Shown here: positions 8,207 to 17,242 of the stretch, in pieces
Position numbering within the stretch: the first letter of the stretch is position 1
Layout of the letters: each line of letters begins with the position of its first letter
Source: Coriobacteriia bacterium
GTDB lineage: Bacteria; Actinomycetota; Coriobacteriia; Coriobacteriales; QAMH01
Direction of reading: 5' to 3'
NCBI GenBank assembly: GCA_003149935.1
Contig: QAMH01000005.1
Location: forward strand, 62,001 to 126,000
DNA: 64,000 bases
Notes under the pieces: model-generated
Told to the model about the DNA's origin: nothing
Databases searched by the model: none
The model's input: only the letters and a program-made list of their open reading frames with translations
Position numbers and translations under genes: made by a program

Positions 8207-8746
8207 ATGCAGCAGCTCGTTGTTTCCATTCATCCGGATCTCGTCGAACCGGCATCGACGCGCTTTCTCGAGGGAACGCTCGACGAGACATCCTACCGCG
8301 TGGGCGGCATGGATCTCGAAACGCCGGATGGCATTCAGTATCAACTTCAATTGACAAACACCGGAGAGGGCATCGTGCTCTCCGGTGAGGCAAGTTGCAC
8401 GGCAATCACGCCGTGCACGCGTTGCCTTGTACCCACTCGCATCGAGGTTTCGGGCGCTGTCGAGGGTTACTATCTGCTCGAAGCGTCTGAAGATGTCGAT
8501 GGCTACGAAGACGACGAGTTCGAGGTCATCGGTGCCGATGGCAGCTTCGATATTGCGCCGGCCATCATCGCCGCCCTCGTCTATGCGACGCCGTACGTGG
8601 TCCTCTGCAAGGAAGATTGCGCGGGCTTGTGCCCGCACTGCGGAGCAGATCTCAACGAGGGGCCTTGCGCCTGCAACCAAGAAGATGAGATCGACCCCAC
8701 CAATCCCTTCGCGGTCCTCAAGGACCTCAAGCTCGAAGACGAGTGA
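8207..8746 (+). CDS. yceD: YceD/DUF177 family protein
   Basis: A 179-residue acidic protein. The central CTRCLVP segment and the C-terminal CAGLCPHCGADLNEGPC cysteine cluster are DUF177 features, the latter probably binding a metal. Members are conserved beside rpmF and plsX and are linked to 23S rRNA accumulation and ribosome biogenesis. The stop codon is followed 10 bases later by the start of an RNA methyltransferase that separates it from rpmF. Confidence 0.88.
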   Translation: MQQLVVSIHPDLVEPASTRFLEGTLDETSYRVGGMDLETPDGIQYQLQLTNTGEGIVLSGEASCTAITPCTRCLVPTRIEVSGAVEGYYLLEASEDVDGYEDDEFEVIGADGSFDIAPAIIAALVYATPYVVLCKEDCAGLCPHCGADLNEGPCACNQEDEIDPTNPFAVLKDLKLEDE

Positions 8747-8756
8747 CGTAAACCCC

Positions 8757-9902
8757 GTGGGCTACAAGACATACACCTGTCCTCACGCTGCACGTTGCGG
8801 TGGCTGCGAGTGGCTTTCCGTCCCCTATCCCATTCAGCTTTCGCGCAAGCGCGCGATGCTCGAGGAGCTCTTCGAGCCACTTGGCTGTGGTGTTGATGCC
8901 GTGATCGGCATGGACGAGCCGATTGCCTATCGTCACAAGATCATGACGCCGTATGCGCCCGGCAGGGAGGGCAAGCCGCGTCTTGGCATGTACGAGCGCG
9001 GTACGCACAAGCTCATCGAGGTACGCGAGTGTCTGGTCGAACACAAGGCGGGGCGCCCCATACTCAATAGCATCGCCGAGCTCGCGCAGGGCTTTCACAT
9101 TCCCGCCTACGACGAAAGCACCGGCAAGGGCCTGCTGCGCCATGCGATCGTGCGCGTGGGCAAGGGCACGGGGCAGATCATGGTGACGTTCGTCGTCAAT
9201 CGCAAGGAGTTCCCGCGCAAGAAGGCGTTCGTCACCGCGTTGCGCAAACGACATCCCGCCATCGAGAGCGTGAGCTTCAACGTGAACACACGGCGCACCA
9301 ATGCCGTGCTCGGTCCACTTACGATGACGGCGTATGGGCAGGGATGGATCGAGGACGAAGTCTGTGGCTGCACGTTCCGCATTCCGGCGACCGCGTTCTA
9401 TCAGACCAATCCCGCGCAAACGGAAGTGCTCTATCAGACGGCGATTGACATGGCCAAGCTCCGCGAGGGCGACCGTGTGCTTGACGCGTACTGCGGCATC
9501 GGCACCATCGGCATCATCGCCGTCAAGCAGGCGCGTGTCGAGCTTGTCGGCGTGGAGAGTGTCGAGGCTGCGGTAGAAATTGCCGCAGAAAACGCGCGCG
9601 TCAATCGCGTGAAGAACGCGAGTTTCGTATGTGCAGATGCAGGGGAGTACCTGACGAAATCCCAGGAGGCATTCGATGTCGTCATCCTCGATCCGCCACG
9701 CGCCGGCGCTTCCGAGGAGTTTCTGGCAAGCGTCCTGGTTGCCGCGCCTCGTCGCATCGTATACGTTAGCTGCAATCCCACCACGCAGCTGCGCGATATC
9801 GAGCGTCTTATGCCTGCCTACCATGTGAGCAGGCTCGTGGGTGTCGACATGTTTCCTCACACCAAGCACCTCGAGAGCATCGCATTGCTCGAAAGAAACT
9901 AA
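8757..9902 (+). CDS. TrmA/RlmD-family (uracil-5-)-methyltransferase
   Basis: A 381-residue protein using the GTG at 8757; upstream codons of the longer open frame overlap yceD and are not homologous. The N-terminal CPHAARCGGC motif can hold the [4Fe-4S] cluster of this family. The C-terminal Rossmann methyltransferase domain shows FYQTNPAQTEVLY, VLDAYCGIGTIGI, VILDPPRAG and the catalytic-cysteine motif VSCNPTTQLRD. It methylates C5 of a uridine in 23S rRNA or tRNA with SAM; which position cannot be told. No TRAM domain precedes the cluster. Its place between yceD and rpmF is unusual. Confidence 0.9.
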   Translation: MGYKTYTCPHAARCGGCEWLSVPYPIQLSRKRAMLEELFEPLGCGVDAVIGMDEPIAYRHKIMTPYAPGREGKPRLGMYERGTHKLIEVRECLVEHKAGRPILNSIAELAQGFHIPAYDESTGKGLLRHAIVRVGKGTGQIMVTFVVNRKEFPRKKAFVTALRKRHPAIESVSFNVNTRRTNAVLGPLTMTAYGQGWIEDEVCGCTFRIPATAFYQTNPAQTEVLYQTAIDMAKLREGDRVLDAYCGIGTIGIIAVKQARVELVGVESVEAAVEIAAENARVNRVKNASFVCADAGEYLTKSQEAFDVVILDPPRAGASEEFLASVLVAAPRRIVYVSCNPTTQLRDIERLMPAYHVSRLVGVDMFPHTKHLESIALLERN

Positions 9903-9938
9903 GCTGCCCCTTTGTCATCCGACCGCGCAGCCTCCATA

Positions 9939-10038
9939 TTGTCATTTCGAGCGAAGCGAAGTCGAGAAATCTCACCATCCTATACGGCGAGAGAGATTCC
10001 TCGACTTCGGCGCTATGCGCCTGCGCTCGAAATGACAA
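9939..10038. repeat. GTCATTTCGAGCG palindromic repeat element, full-length copy
   Basis: A 100-base composite inverted repeat. It opens TTGTCATTTCGAGCG, contains GTCGAGAAATCTC, then GAGAGATTCCTCGAC, and closes CGCTCGAAATGACAA. The outer arms are complementary, as are the inner ones. It lies between the methyltransferase gene and rpmF, and related pieces occur at 16.9, 20.2, 29.8 and 59.0 kb. It has no coding potential. Confidence 0.85.
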
Positions 10039-10176
10039 GGGGCCATTCATCACTCAAAGTAGTGGAGACGAACTTTTCTCTTCACTCTCATGCGAAAGCG
10101 TGATATATTACTTTTTCGCGTGCTCTAAGAGATTCTGCGTGTCCAGGCGACGCGCTTGCTAGAAAGGTTTGAGACG

Positions 10177-10359
10177 ATGGCAGTACCTAAGCGTAAAACA
10201 GGCAGGATGAGGACCCATTCTCGTCGTTCTTCCAACGACGTATGCAAGACGGCTGCGCGTTCCGTTTGCCCGCAGTGCGGCGAGGTCAAGCTTCCGCATA
10301 CCGTTTGCCCGAGCTGCGGCTATTACAAGGGCCGAGAGGTTCTCGTCGTCGAGGACTAA
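10177..10359 (+). CDS. rpmF: 50S ribosomal protein L32
   Basis: A 60-residue basic protein starting MAVPKRKTGRMRTHSRRS, the usual L32 opening. Two zinc-ribbon pairs, CPQC and CPSC, are separated by 10 residues in the C-terminal half. The start at 10177 has AGAAAGG upstream; codons before it are not part of L32. It is followed by a strong terminator, so it forms its own transcription unit even though plsX comes next. Confidence 0.97.
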   Translation: MAVPKRKTGRMRTHSRRSSNDVCKTAARSVCPQCGEVKLPHTVCPSCGYYKGREVLVVED

Positions 10360-10380
10360 CGGCAATATACACATTGCATG

Positions 10381-10424
10381 TAATCCTGCAGATGGTCATC
10401 CGTTTGCAGGATTATTTCTTTATT
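10381..10424 (+). terminator. Rho-independent terminator after rpmF
   Basis: A perfect 10-base stem (TAATCCTGCA / TGCAGGATTA) with a 14-base loop is followed by TTTCTTTATT. It stands 20 bases after the rpmF stop and 30 before plsX, so plsX may be reached only by readthrough or have its own promoter. Confidence 0.85.
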
Positions 10425-10453
10425 CTGAGAAAAACTGGTTGTGAGGCGGGTTG

Positions 10454-11470
10454 ATGAGCATGGATGAAATCAAGGTCGTCGTAGATGCGCAGGGTGGTGA
10501 CAATGCCCCCGGCGTTGTTCTCGAGGGCGTTGCTCAGGCGGTAGCGCAAGATCCCTCGATCACCGTCATCCTTACGGGTGCCGAGGACGTCATCGTCCCC
10601 TTCGCAGCCGAGCACGCCAACGTCGTGGCCCATCCCACCACCGAGGTCATCGAGATGGGCGAGCACCCGGCAGAGGCCGTGCGCCGCAAGAAGGACTCCT
10701 CGATTGTCGTGGGATGTCGCCTGGTCAAGGAGGGCGAGGCGGGTGGCTTCTTCTCCGCGGGTTCCACGGGCGCGTGCATGTCTGCGGCTACGCTCGTCAT
10801 CGGCCGCATCAAGGGCGTCAAGCGTCCGGCCATCGCGACGGTGCTGCCATCGCCCGTGGCCAAGGTCGTCTTCACCGACATGGGCGCCAATGCCGATTGC
10901 AAGCCCGAATACCTCGTCCAGTTTGCGCGCATGGCGCGCGTATACGCGCAGGTTGCGCTCGGCGTCGAGAATCCGAGTGTTGGTTTGCTCAACATTGGCG
11001 AGGAGGAGACAAAGGGCTCCGAGTTCGCGCAGGAATGCCACAAGCTCATGAAGGAGCACGTTCCCAACTTCAAGGGCAATGCCGAAGGCGGCAATCTTGC
11101 GTTAGGCGGCTTCGATGTCATCGTAACCGATGGCTTTACCGGCAACGTCGCCCTCAAGGTCTACGAGGGCGTCGGCAAGGCGCTGCTCGTCGGTCTCAAG
11201 GAGACCATCTACTCGACGACCAAGTCGAAGATTGGCGGCTTGCTCATCAAGGACGCACTGTCCGCATTCAAGGAAGACCTCTCGGCCGATAAGTACGGCG
11301 GTGCCCAATTGCTTGGATGCAAGGGCGTATGTCTCATCGGGCATGGTTCGAGCAATGCGAAGGCGATTTGCAGTGGCGTGCTCGCAACGGCAGATGCGAT
11401 TCGGCAGGATATGCCCAAGCGTCTTGCGCAAGCGCTGGCCGGCGACGGCGTGACAGAGGAAGTGCTCTAA
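10454..11470 (+). CDS. plsX: Phosphate acyltransferase PlsX
   Basis: A 338-residue protein beginning MSMDEIKVVVDAQGGDNAP; the DAQGGDNAP segment is a PlsX hallmark, as are FSAGSTGACMSAATLVIGRI and the C-terminal CKGVCLIGHGSSNAKAI. It makes acyl-phosphate from acyl-ACP for phospholipid synthesis. ATG at 10454 or 10460 are both possible; GAGGCGGG upstream favours 10454. The rnc start follows the stop by one base, giving a plsX-rnc pair common in bacteria. Confidence 0.95.
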   Translation: MSMDEIKVVVDAQGGDNAPGVVLEGVAQAVAQDPSITVILTGAEDVIVPFAAEHANVVAHPTTEVIEMGEHPAEAVRRKKDSSIVVGCRLVKEGEAGGFFSAGSTGACMSAATLVIGRIKGVKRPAIATVLPSPVAKVVFTDMGANADCKPEYLVQFARMARVYAQVALGVENPSVGLLNIGEEETKGSEFAQECHKLMKEHVPNFKGNAEGGNLALGGFDVIVTDGFTGNVALKVYEGVGKALLVGLKETIYSTTKSKIGGLLIKDALSAFKEDLSADKYGGAQLLGCKGVCLIGHGSSNAKAICSGVLATADAIRQDMPKRLAQALAGDGVTEEVL

Positions 11471-11471
11471 T

Positions 11472-12188
11472 ATGGCCAATGAGGAAGTGCTCGCATCGCA
11501 TGCGAGCGAGATAGCCAAGGCCGAGGAAATCCTTGGCTATCAGTTCAAGGACAAGCCTCTGCTCGGAGCTGCCATCACGCATCCGTCTGCGCGTGACAGG
11601 GAGAAGGCTCTCTACGATTACGAGCGCCTCGAGTTTTTGGGTGACTCCATCCTGGGTGCCATCACGGCGATATTTCTTTTCAAGCAATATCCCGATCTTG
11701 ATGAGGGTGGTCTCACGCGCATCAAAGTTTCGCTCGTCTCGGGCAAGAGCCTCTCGCGCGTCGCCCGTGACGAGGGCATCGCCGACTGCATCATCTTCGG
11801 AGAAAGCGAGGCGGGTACTGACAAGCGCGGTCTCTCCTCGGCGCTCGAGAACGTCTACGAGTCGCTTGTCGCGGCACTCTATCTCGATGGTGGCATGGAC
11901 GCGGCATATGCATGGGTGTCGCGCTCGCTGTTCATACATGCGGATCGCAAGCTCGCCTCGGTGCCAGAAAGCCCCAAATCCTCGTTGCAGGAGCTGCTGC
12001 AAATCGATGGCAGGCAACCGCATTACGAGATTACCGGCTTCGATGGTCCACCGCATGACCGTACCTTCTTCGCGCAGGCATTCGTCGACGACGAGATGAT
12101 TGGCGAGGGAAGCGGCAAATCCAAGAAGCAAGCCGAGTCCGCTGCGGCTCAAGCTGCGCTCGACATGTTTGCGGAAAAGAAGGCGTGA
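11472..12188 (+). CDS. rnc: Ribonuclease III
   Basis: A 238-residue protein. The catalytic RNase III signature YERLEFLGDSIL is near residues 45-56, with the second acidic site at ENVYESLVAALYLDGG near residues 126-141. The C-terminal double-stranded RNA-binding domain (about 165-236) includes GEGSGKSKKQAESAAAQAAL. It cuts double-stranded RNA in rRNA processing. It begins one base after plsX and is followed by smc after about 100 bases. Confidence 0.97.
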   Translation: MANEEVLASHASEIAKAEEILGYQFKDKPLLGAAITHPSARDREKALYDYERLEFLGDSILGAITAIFLFKQYPDLDEGGLTRIKVSLVSGKSLSRVARDEGIADCIIFGESEAGTDKRGLSSALENVYESLVAALYLDGGMDAAYAWVSRSLFIHADRKLASVPESPKSSLQELLQIDGRQPHYEITGFDGPPHDRTFFAQAFVDDEMIGEGSGKSKKQAESAAAQAALDMFAEKKA

Positions 12189-12292
12189 ATCGCTCCGCAT
12201 GCGGGGCATTCGTGCGTCCATGGCGGTGCGTGTCTGCGGCCCTGTGGTAAACTCTACAGGTTTATCCGTTTGCCACGCGTACAAGGGAAATC

Positions 12293-15200
12293 GTGTACCT
12301 CAAGTCACTCGTTCTCAAGGGTTTCAAGTCGTTTGCCGACCGAGCCGTTCTCTCGCTCGAGCCGGGGATGACGGTTGTCGTCGGCCCTAACGGATCGGGT
12401 AAATCGAACATCTCCGATGCCGTCTTATGGGTCCTGGGCGAGCAAAGCGCCAAGCAGCTGCGCGGCCAGGCCATGGAGGACGTCATCTTCGCCGGATCGT
12501 CTGCCCGCCAGGCAGTCGGCCTGGCCGAGGTCGACCTCGTGCTCGACAACTCCGATGGCACGCTACCCCTCGATTTCAACGAGGTCGTCGTCACGCGCCG
12601 CATGTATCGCAGCGGCGAGAGCGAGTACCTCATCAATGGTTCGCCATCGCGTCTCATGGACGTGCTCGACATCCTCAACGATTCCGGTCTCGGCCGCGAT
12701 ACGCACTCGATCATCTCGCAGGGCTCGCTGCAAAACGTGCTACGTGCTCGTCCCGAGGATCGCCGCCTGCTCATCGAGGAGGCCGCGGGCATCCTCAAGC
12801 ACAAGAAACGCAAGGAGCGTTCCGCACGCAAGCTCAAGAACATGGACGCCGAGCTCCAGCGCGTGCACGACATCGCGGGAGAGATCGACCGTCAGCTCAA
12901 GCCGCTCGAGCGTCAGGCGAGCCGTGCCCGTCAACACGAGCAGCTCTCCGAGGAGCTCAAGTCCGTCGAGCTTTCGCTTGCCGTCGATGACCTGCGCAGG
13001 CTCCAGGAGAGTTGGCGCGAGACCGAGCGCCTGGAGAAGGAAGCCGATTCGCTCGTGGAGCTCGCGCGCTTCCGCGTCGACGAGAAGAACCGCGAGCTCG
13101 AGAAATACCAGCATCTGCTTGAGGAGAAGGGTCTGTTCGCAGGCGACATAGCCGAGCAACGTCGCCGCTGCCAGACGGCCCTCGACCGTCTCGACTCGGG
13201 CATGCTCCTGCTCGAGGAGAAGGGCCGCAACATGGTGACGCGCCTTTCCGAGCTGCGCCAGGCGGTGCATCGTTCGGAGTCGAGCCGCGTCGACGTGCTT
13301 GCCCGCCTCGAGACCTACGAATCCGATCACCGCGATACGGCCGCGCAACTCGACGAGCTCACTGCGCAGCTCGAGCGTCAGCAAGCTGCTGCCAATGAGG
13401 TGCATGAGCTGCACGAACAGGCCGAACGCGAACTCACGGAGGCCAACGCACAGGTCCGTGCCTGCGAGAAGGAGTTTGACGAGTGCACGCTCGCCGAGCT
13501 CAAGGCGACCGAGAGCCTTTCGACTGCCGATGTCGAGGACGGGCTTCTCGTCAACCGCATCTCGCAAATCGAGGATGCGCATGTCTCCACGCAGACGACG
13601 CTTGCCGCCCGACGCAGCCATCTGGAGGATCTCGAGGTGCAGCTCACGCAGCTGCAGGCAGATTCGCTGGCCGCCAAATCCGATATCGACAGCCGCGTGC
13701 GCATCCATGACGACTGCCGTGCACGTCTCGAGGAAAAGCGCGAGCAGTTGAGCTCCCTGCGTGCCGAGATCAAGGGCCTCGAGCACGTTGACAAGGCGCT
13801 CGATGGCTCGCGCCCGTTGCTTGCCTGGGCGCTCGATCGCAAGGACGAGGTGGGTATCGTCTCGCCCGTCAGCGAGCTTTTCTCTGCGCCGCCGGCACTT
13901 GAGGGCCTGGTCGAGCATCTGCTCGGGGCGGATATGTTCGCCCTCATGACCAGGGACTCGCATGCCTCGGCCGAGCTCGTCGATCAGCTTCTGAAGGCCG
14001 AGCTTTCCGGTGGTGAACTTTCGCTCGTCAACATGACCGGTGCAAGCATCGAGCACGGTCGTGCCAAAGTCGGGACGCGCCTTCTCGACGAGCTCACGTA
14101 TGCTCCCGAGCACATACGCGTGGCCGAGCTGCTCCTGGGCGATGTGTACGTGCTCGACTCGGCCATCGACGCCATCGAGGCAGCCGCAGATGATACGACT
14201 GGTTCGCGTTTCGTTACGCGTGATGGCGTCGTCGCGTGGCCCAACGGCAAGGTCACCATCGGCACGCAAGTCACCGATACCGAGGGCGTCTTGAGCCGCA
14301 AGCGTCGCTTGCGCGAGCTGCAGGCCGAGGAACCCGTGGCGGCCAAGGCCGTCGTAGACGGCGAGCGCGATGTCGACAAGGCACTCAACAACCTGCATAT
14401 CGCGCAGGCGGATGACTTCGAGCTTTCGCAGTCCATCGCGCAGGTTTCCGGCGAGGCCGACAGCTTGCGCGAGGAGGTCGGTCGTCTCGAGCAGGCCATC
14501 ACCGACCAGCTACAGGAGAAGAACCAGATCGAGCAGCGTCGCACGCGCATTGCCGAGGACACGGCCGCGAGTCGCGCCAAGGTCAAGGAGCTCAGTGACC
14601 ACAAGAACGAGCTGGCGGCGCGCAAGGGCGAGCTTGACGAGAAGGCAGCTGCCGCACGCGAGAAGAGCGCTGCGCTGGCGAGCCGCGAGGATAGCTCCAA
14701 ACGGGAGATCTCGGCCATCCAAGTCGATCTTGCCACGGTGCGTGAGCGTGAGCGGCACTTGAGCAAGCAGATCGAATCGCTCAAGAAGGAAGCCGATCAG
14801 CTTGAGGAGACCTTGCTGGTTTCGCACGAGACCGAGAGCAAGCTCGAGATTCTGCGCCTGCGTGTCGAGCCGCTCTACGACGTGTTCACGAGCCTGCGCG
14901 AAGGTGTGCAGGAAAAGGCGGAGATCCTGAGCGATCGCGCCAAGATCGAGCAAGCCGGGCAGGGCGACTTGCGTGACACCATCGATGGTGCTCGCAAGGC
15001 GGTCGCCGACGAGCAGGTCAAGCTTGACGAGGCTAACGAGAAGCTCACGCAGGTGCGCATCGAGAAGAGCAAGCTCGAGGTCAAAGTCGAATCTGCGGTG
15101 AGTGTCATCACCGAAACGCATGGCGTGCTGCTCGAGATTGCGCTTGCGCTCGATCCGCCGGAAAATCGCGAGGAAGAGGAGAAGCGTGCCGAAAGCCTGC

Positions 15201-15880
15201 GGCGCAAGCTCAATAACCTCGGCTCGGTCAATCCCGTTGCCGTCGAGGAGTATCTCAAGCTCCGCGAGCGCCGCGACTTCATCGCCGTGCAGCTCGAGGA
15301 TCTCGAGGCGGCCGCCAAGGCACTGCAGCGCATCGTCGCGGCGATCGACCGCAAGATGCGCAACCGTTTTATCGACACCTTCAAGCAGGTCAACGAGAAC
15401 TTCGAGGAGGTCTTCGCGCAGCTCTTCCCGGGTGGAAACGGCCATCTCGAACTGACCGATCCGGATAATCCCGAGGAGACGGGCGTGGAGGTCTATGCCC
15501 AACCGCGTGGCAAGAAGGTGCGTAAGCAGACGCTGCTTTCGGGTGGTGAGCAATCGCTTGTTGCGCTGACGTTGCTGTTTGCCGTGTATCGTGTGCGCAA
15601 GACGCCGTTCTACATTCTCGATGAGGTCGAGGCGGCTCTCGACGATACCAACCTACGCCGCCTGCTCTCGTATCTCGACAGCATCCGCTCTTCCACGCAG
15701 TTCATCATCATCAGCCACCAGAGGCGCACGATGGAAATGGCCGACTTGCTCTATGGCGTCTCGATGCGCAGCGATGGCGTATCCAAGCTCGTGTCACAGA
15801 AGCTTGACCAGCAAATTCGCCTGTCATCCGAAGACTCGGGTCAGACGCGTGACGTCGAGGAGTTCAGCGGCGCGCAGTAG
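12293..15880 (+). CDS. smc: Chromosome segregation ATPase SMC
   Basis: A 1195-residue protein from a GTG start (MYLKSLVLKGFKSFADR). Walker A GPNGSGKSN is near residue 32. Two long coiled coils flank a hinge at about 520-660. The C-terminal head has the ABC signature LLSGGEQSLVALTLLFA and Walker B FYILDEVEAALDDTN. It forms the condensin core that compacts and segregates the chromosome; ScpA and ScpB are not in this window. The order rnc-smc-ftsY-ffh is the classic Gram-positive arrangement. Confidence 0.97.
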   Translation: MYLKSLVLKGFKSFADRAVLSLEPGMTVVVGPNGSGKSNISDAVLWVLGEQSAKQLRGQAMEDVIFAGSSARQAVGLAEVDLVLDNSDGTLPLDFNEVVVTRRMYRSGESEYLINGSPSRLMDVLDILNDSGLGRDTHSIISQGSLQNVLRARPEDRRLLIEEAAGILKHKKRKERSARKLKNMDAELQRVHDIAGEIDRQLKPLERQASRARQHEQLSEELKSVELSLAVDDLRRLQESWRETERLEKEADSLVELARFRVDEKNRELEKYQHLLEEKGLFAGDIAEQRRRCQTALDRLDSGMLLLEEKGRNMVTRLSELRQAVHRSESSRVDVLARLETYESDHRDTAAQLDELTAQLERQQAAANEVHELHEQAERELTEANAQVRACEKEFDECTLAELKATESLSTADVEDGLLVNRISQIEDAHVSTQTTLAARRSHLEDLEVQLTQLQADSLAAKSDIDSRVRIHDDCRARLEEKREQLSSLRAEIKGLEHVDKALDGSRPLLAWALDRKDEVGIVSPVSELFSAPPALEGLVEHLLGADMFALMTRDSHASAELVDQLLKAELSGGELSLVNMTGASIEHGRAKVGTRLLDELTYAPEHIRVAELLLGDVYVLDSAIDAIEAAADDTTGSRFVTRDGVVAWPNGKVTIGTQVTDTEGVLSRKRRLRELQAEEPVAAKAVVDGERDVDKALNNLHIAQADDFELSQSIAQVSGEADSLREEVGRLEQAITDQLQEKNQIEQRRTRIAEDTAASRAKVKELSDHKNELAARKGELDEKAAAAREKSAALASREDSSKREISAIQVDLATVRERERHLSKQIESLKKEADQLEETLLVSHETESKLEILRLRVEPLYDVFTSLREGVQEKAEILSDRAKIEQAGQGDLRDTIDGARKAVADEQVKLDEANEKLTQVRIEKSKLEVKVESAVSVITETHGVLLEIALALDPPENREEEEKRAESLRRKLNNLGSVNPVAVEEYLKLRERRDFIAVQLEDLEAAAKALQRIVAAIDRKMRNRFIDTFKQVNENFEEVFAQLFPGGNGHLELTDPDNPEETGVEVYAQPRGKKVRKQTLLSGGEQSLVALTLLFAVYRVRKTPFYILDEVEAALDDTNLRRLLSYLDSIRSSTQFIIISHQRRTMEMADLLYGVSMRSDGVSKLVSQKLDQQIRLSSEDSGQTRDVEEFSGAQ

Positions 15881-15904
15881 CGCTTGCTTTCAAGGGAGAT
15901 TCAC

Positions 15905-17236
15905 ATGGCCTTCAAGGACAAAATCAATCGGAGCAGGACGAAGTTCAACGAACGGATGAACGTGCTGTTCCGCCGTGGTCCCAAGCTCGACGAGGATTTT
16001 TGGGACGACCTGGAGGAGACGCTCATCTTGAGTGATTTGGGCGCCCAGGCGACGATGGAGGTCATCGACCGTCTGCGCGACCAAGCCACGCGCAAGGCAC
16101 TACCCGATGCGTACGCCGTGCTCGACATGCTCGCTGACGAGATCAGCGGTCTCTTTGCCGAGCCCGACCCTGACCCGCTGCGTATGAACCCCGTCTGTGT
16201 GCTCTTCGTGGGCATCAATGGTGCGGGCAAGACCACGACGGTTGGCAAGCTCGCCAATCAGGCTTCGCTCGGCGGTCGCAAGGTGCTCATAGGCTCAGGC
16301 GACACCTTCCGCGCCGCAGCCATCGAGCAGCTCGACATCTGGGGCGAGCGCAGCGGCGTCGAGGTCGTGAAGCGCGAGCGCGGAAGCGACCCGGCAAGCG
16401 TCTGCTATGACGTCGTCGAGCGTGCCGAGCAGTTGGGAAGCGACCTCGTGCTCATCGACACTTCCGGGCGCCTGCATACGTCCGATGAGCTCATGCGCGA
16501 GCTGCAGAAGGTTGTCAACGTCACGCGCAAACGTGCTGACGTGGACGTGAAGACCGTCCTCGTTATCGATGCCACGACGGGTCAGAATGGCTTGCAGCAG
16601 GCACGCGAGTTCGACAAGGCGCTCGACCTGGACGGCGTCATCATGACCAAGCTCGACGGCACGGCCAAGGGCGGCATTGCCGTGGCGGTAAGTCACGAGC
16701 TGGGACTGCCCATCCTGCGCGTGGGCGTGGGTGAGGGCATCGAGGACCTGCAGCCCTTCGATGCGCGCGAGTATGCCGAGGCGCTCTTCGGCGAGATGCG
16801 CGCGGAGCTCGAGGGCGAAGTAGGAGGCGGAGATCTCTCCACTCCGGTGCCTGACGGCACCTCCGGTCGAGATGACATGTTCGTGAGCGAAGAGCCCTAC
16901 CATTGTCATTTCGAGCGAAGCGAAGCGGAGTCGAGAAATCTCGCTACATCTCCCTCTGTCATTTCGAGCGAAGAGAGCGAAGAGGCCCCCTCTGTCATTT
17001 CGAGCGAAGAGAGCGAAGCGAACGGAGTCGAGAAATCCCAGCCGCTCAGTAGTCCTGACGATGGAGATCTCTCCGCTCCGGTGTCTGACGATACCTCCGG
17101 TCGAGATGACATGCTTGAAACCGAAAAGACCTCGATGACTGCGGATGAGTGGTTTGCCGAGACCGAATCCGAGACCGAGTCCGAGCCCGAGGAGCAGGAA
17201 TCTTTCCGCGACAAGATGCGTCGCTGGTTTTCATAA
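15905..17236 (+). CDS. ftsY: Signal recognition particle receptor FtsY with repeat-derived C-terminal tail
   Basis: A 443-residue protein; the ATG at 15905 follows AAGGGAG. Residues 1-305 are the SRP GTPase NG domain: GINGAGKTTT (P-loop), DTFRAAAIEQL, LIDTSGR, TKLDGTAKGG. FtsY usually has its acidic region at the N-terminus; here the N-terminus is short and basic and the acidic stretch is a tail of about 135 residues after the G domain. That tail contains CHFERSEAESRNL, two copies of SVISSEESE and two copies of GDLS-PV-D-TSGRDDM, all encoded by the same palindromic repeat that is intergenic elsewhere in the window. It docks ribosome-SRP complexes at the membrane with Ffh, encoded next door. 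Confidence 0.95.
   Translation: MAFKDKINRSRTKFNERMNVLFRRGPKLDEDFWDDLEETLILSDLGAQATMEVIDRLRDQATRKALPDAYAVLDMLADEISGLFAEPDPDPLRMNPVCVLFVGINGAGKTTTVGKLANQASLGGRKVLIGSGDTFRAAAIEQLDIWGERSGVEVVKRERGSDPASVCYDVVERAEQLGSDLVLIDTSGRLHTSDELMRELQKVVNVTRKRADVDVKTVLVIDATTGQNGLQQAREFDKALDLDGVIMTKLDGTAKGGIAVAVSHELGLPILRVGVGEGIEDLQPFDAREYAEALFGEMRAELEGEVGGGDLSTPVPDGTSGRDDMFVSEEPYHCHFERSEAESRNLATSPSVISSEESEEAPSVISSEESEANGVEKSQPLSSPDDGDLSAPVSDDTSGRDDMLETEKTSMTADEWFAETESETESEPEEQESFRDKMRRWFS
16828..17113 (+). repeat. In-frame palindromic repeat cluster inside ftsY
   Basis: Three copies of GTCATTTCGAGCGAAG start at about 16905, 16957 and 16994. They are flanked by two copies of a GAGATCTCTCC-CTCCGG...CTCCGGTCGAGATGACA unit, at about 16829-16879 and 17064-17112. 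The flanking units also occur intergenically at 20270-20310. The total keeps the ftsY frame open and encodes an acidic, Ser-rich tail, so the element has been domesticated as protein or is simply tolerated there. Confidence 0.82.
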
Positions 17237-17242
17237 GGAGCA

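Noticed and set aside
16905..17040. CRISPR-like or coding tandem array in ftsY
   Set aside because: Units are palindromic, irregularly spaced and shared with intergenic sites, so they are dispersed repeats; no CRISPR array or cas gene was seen in the window.
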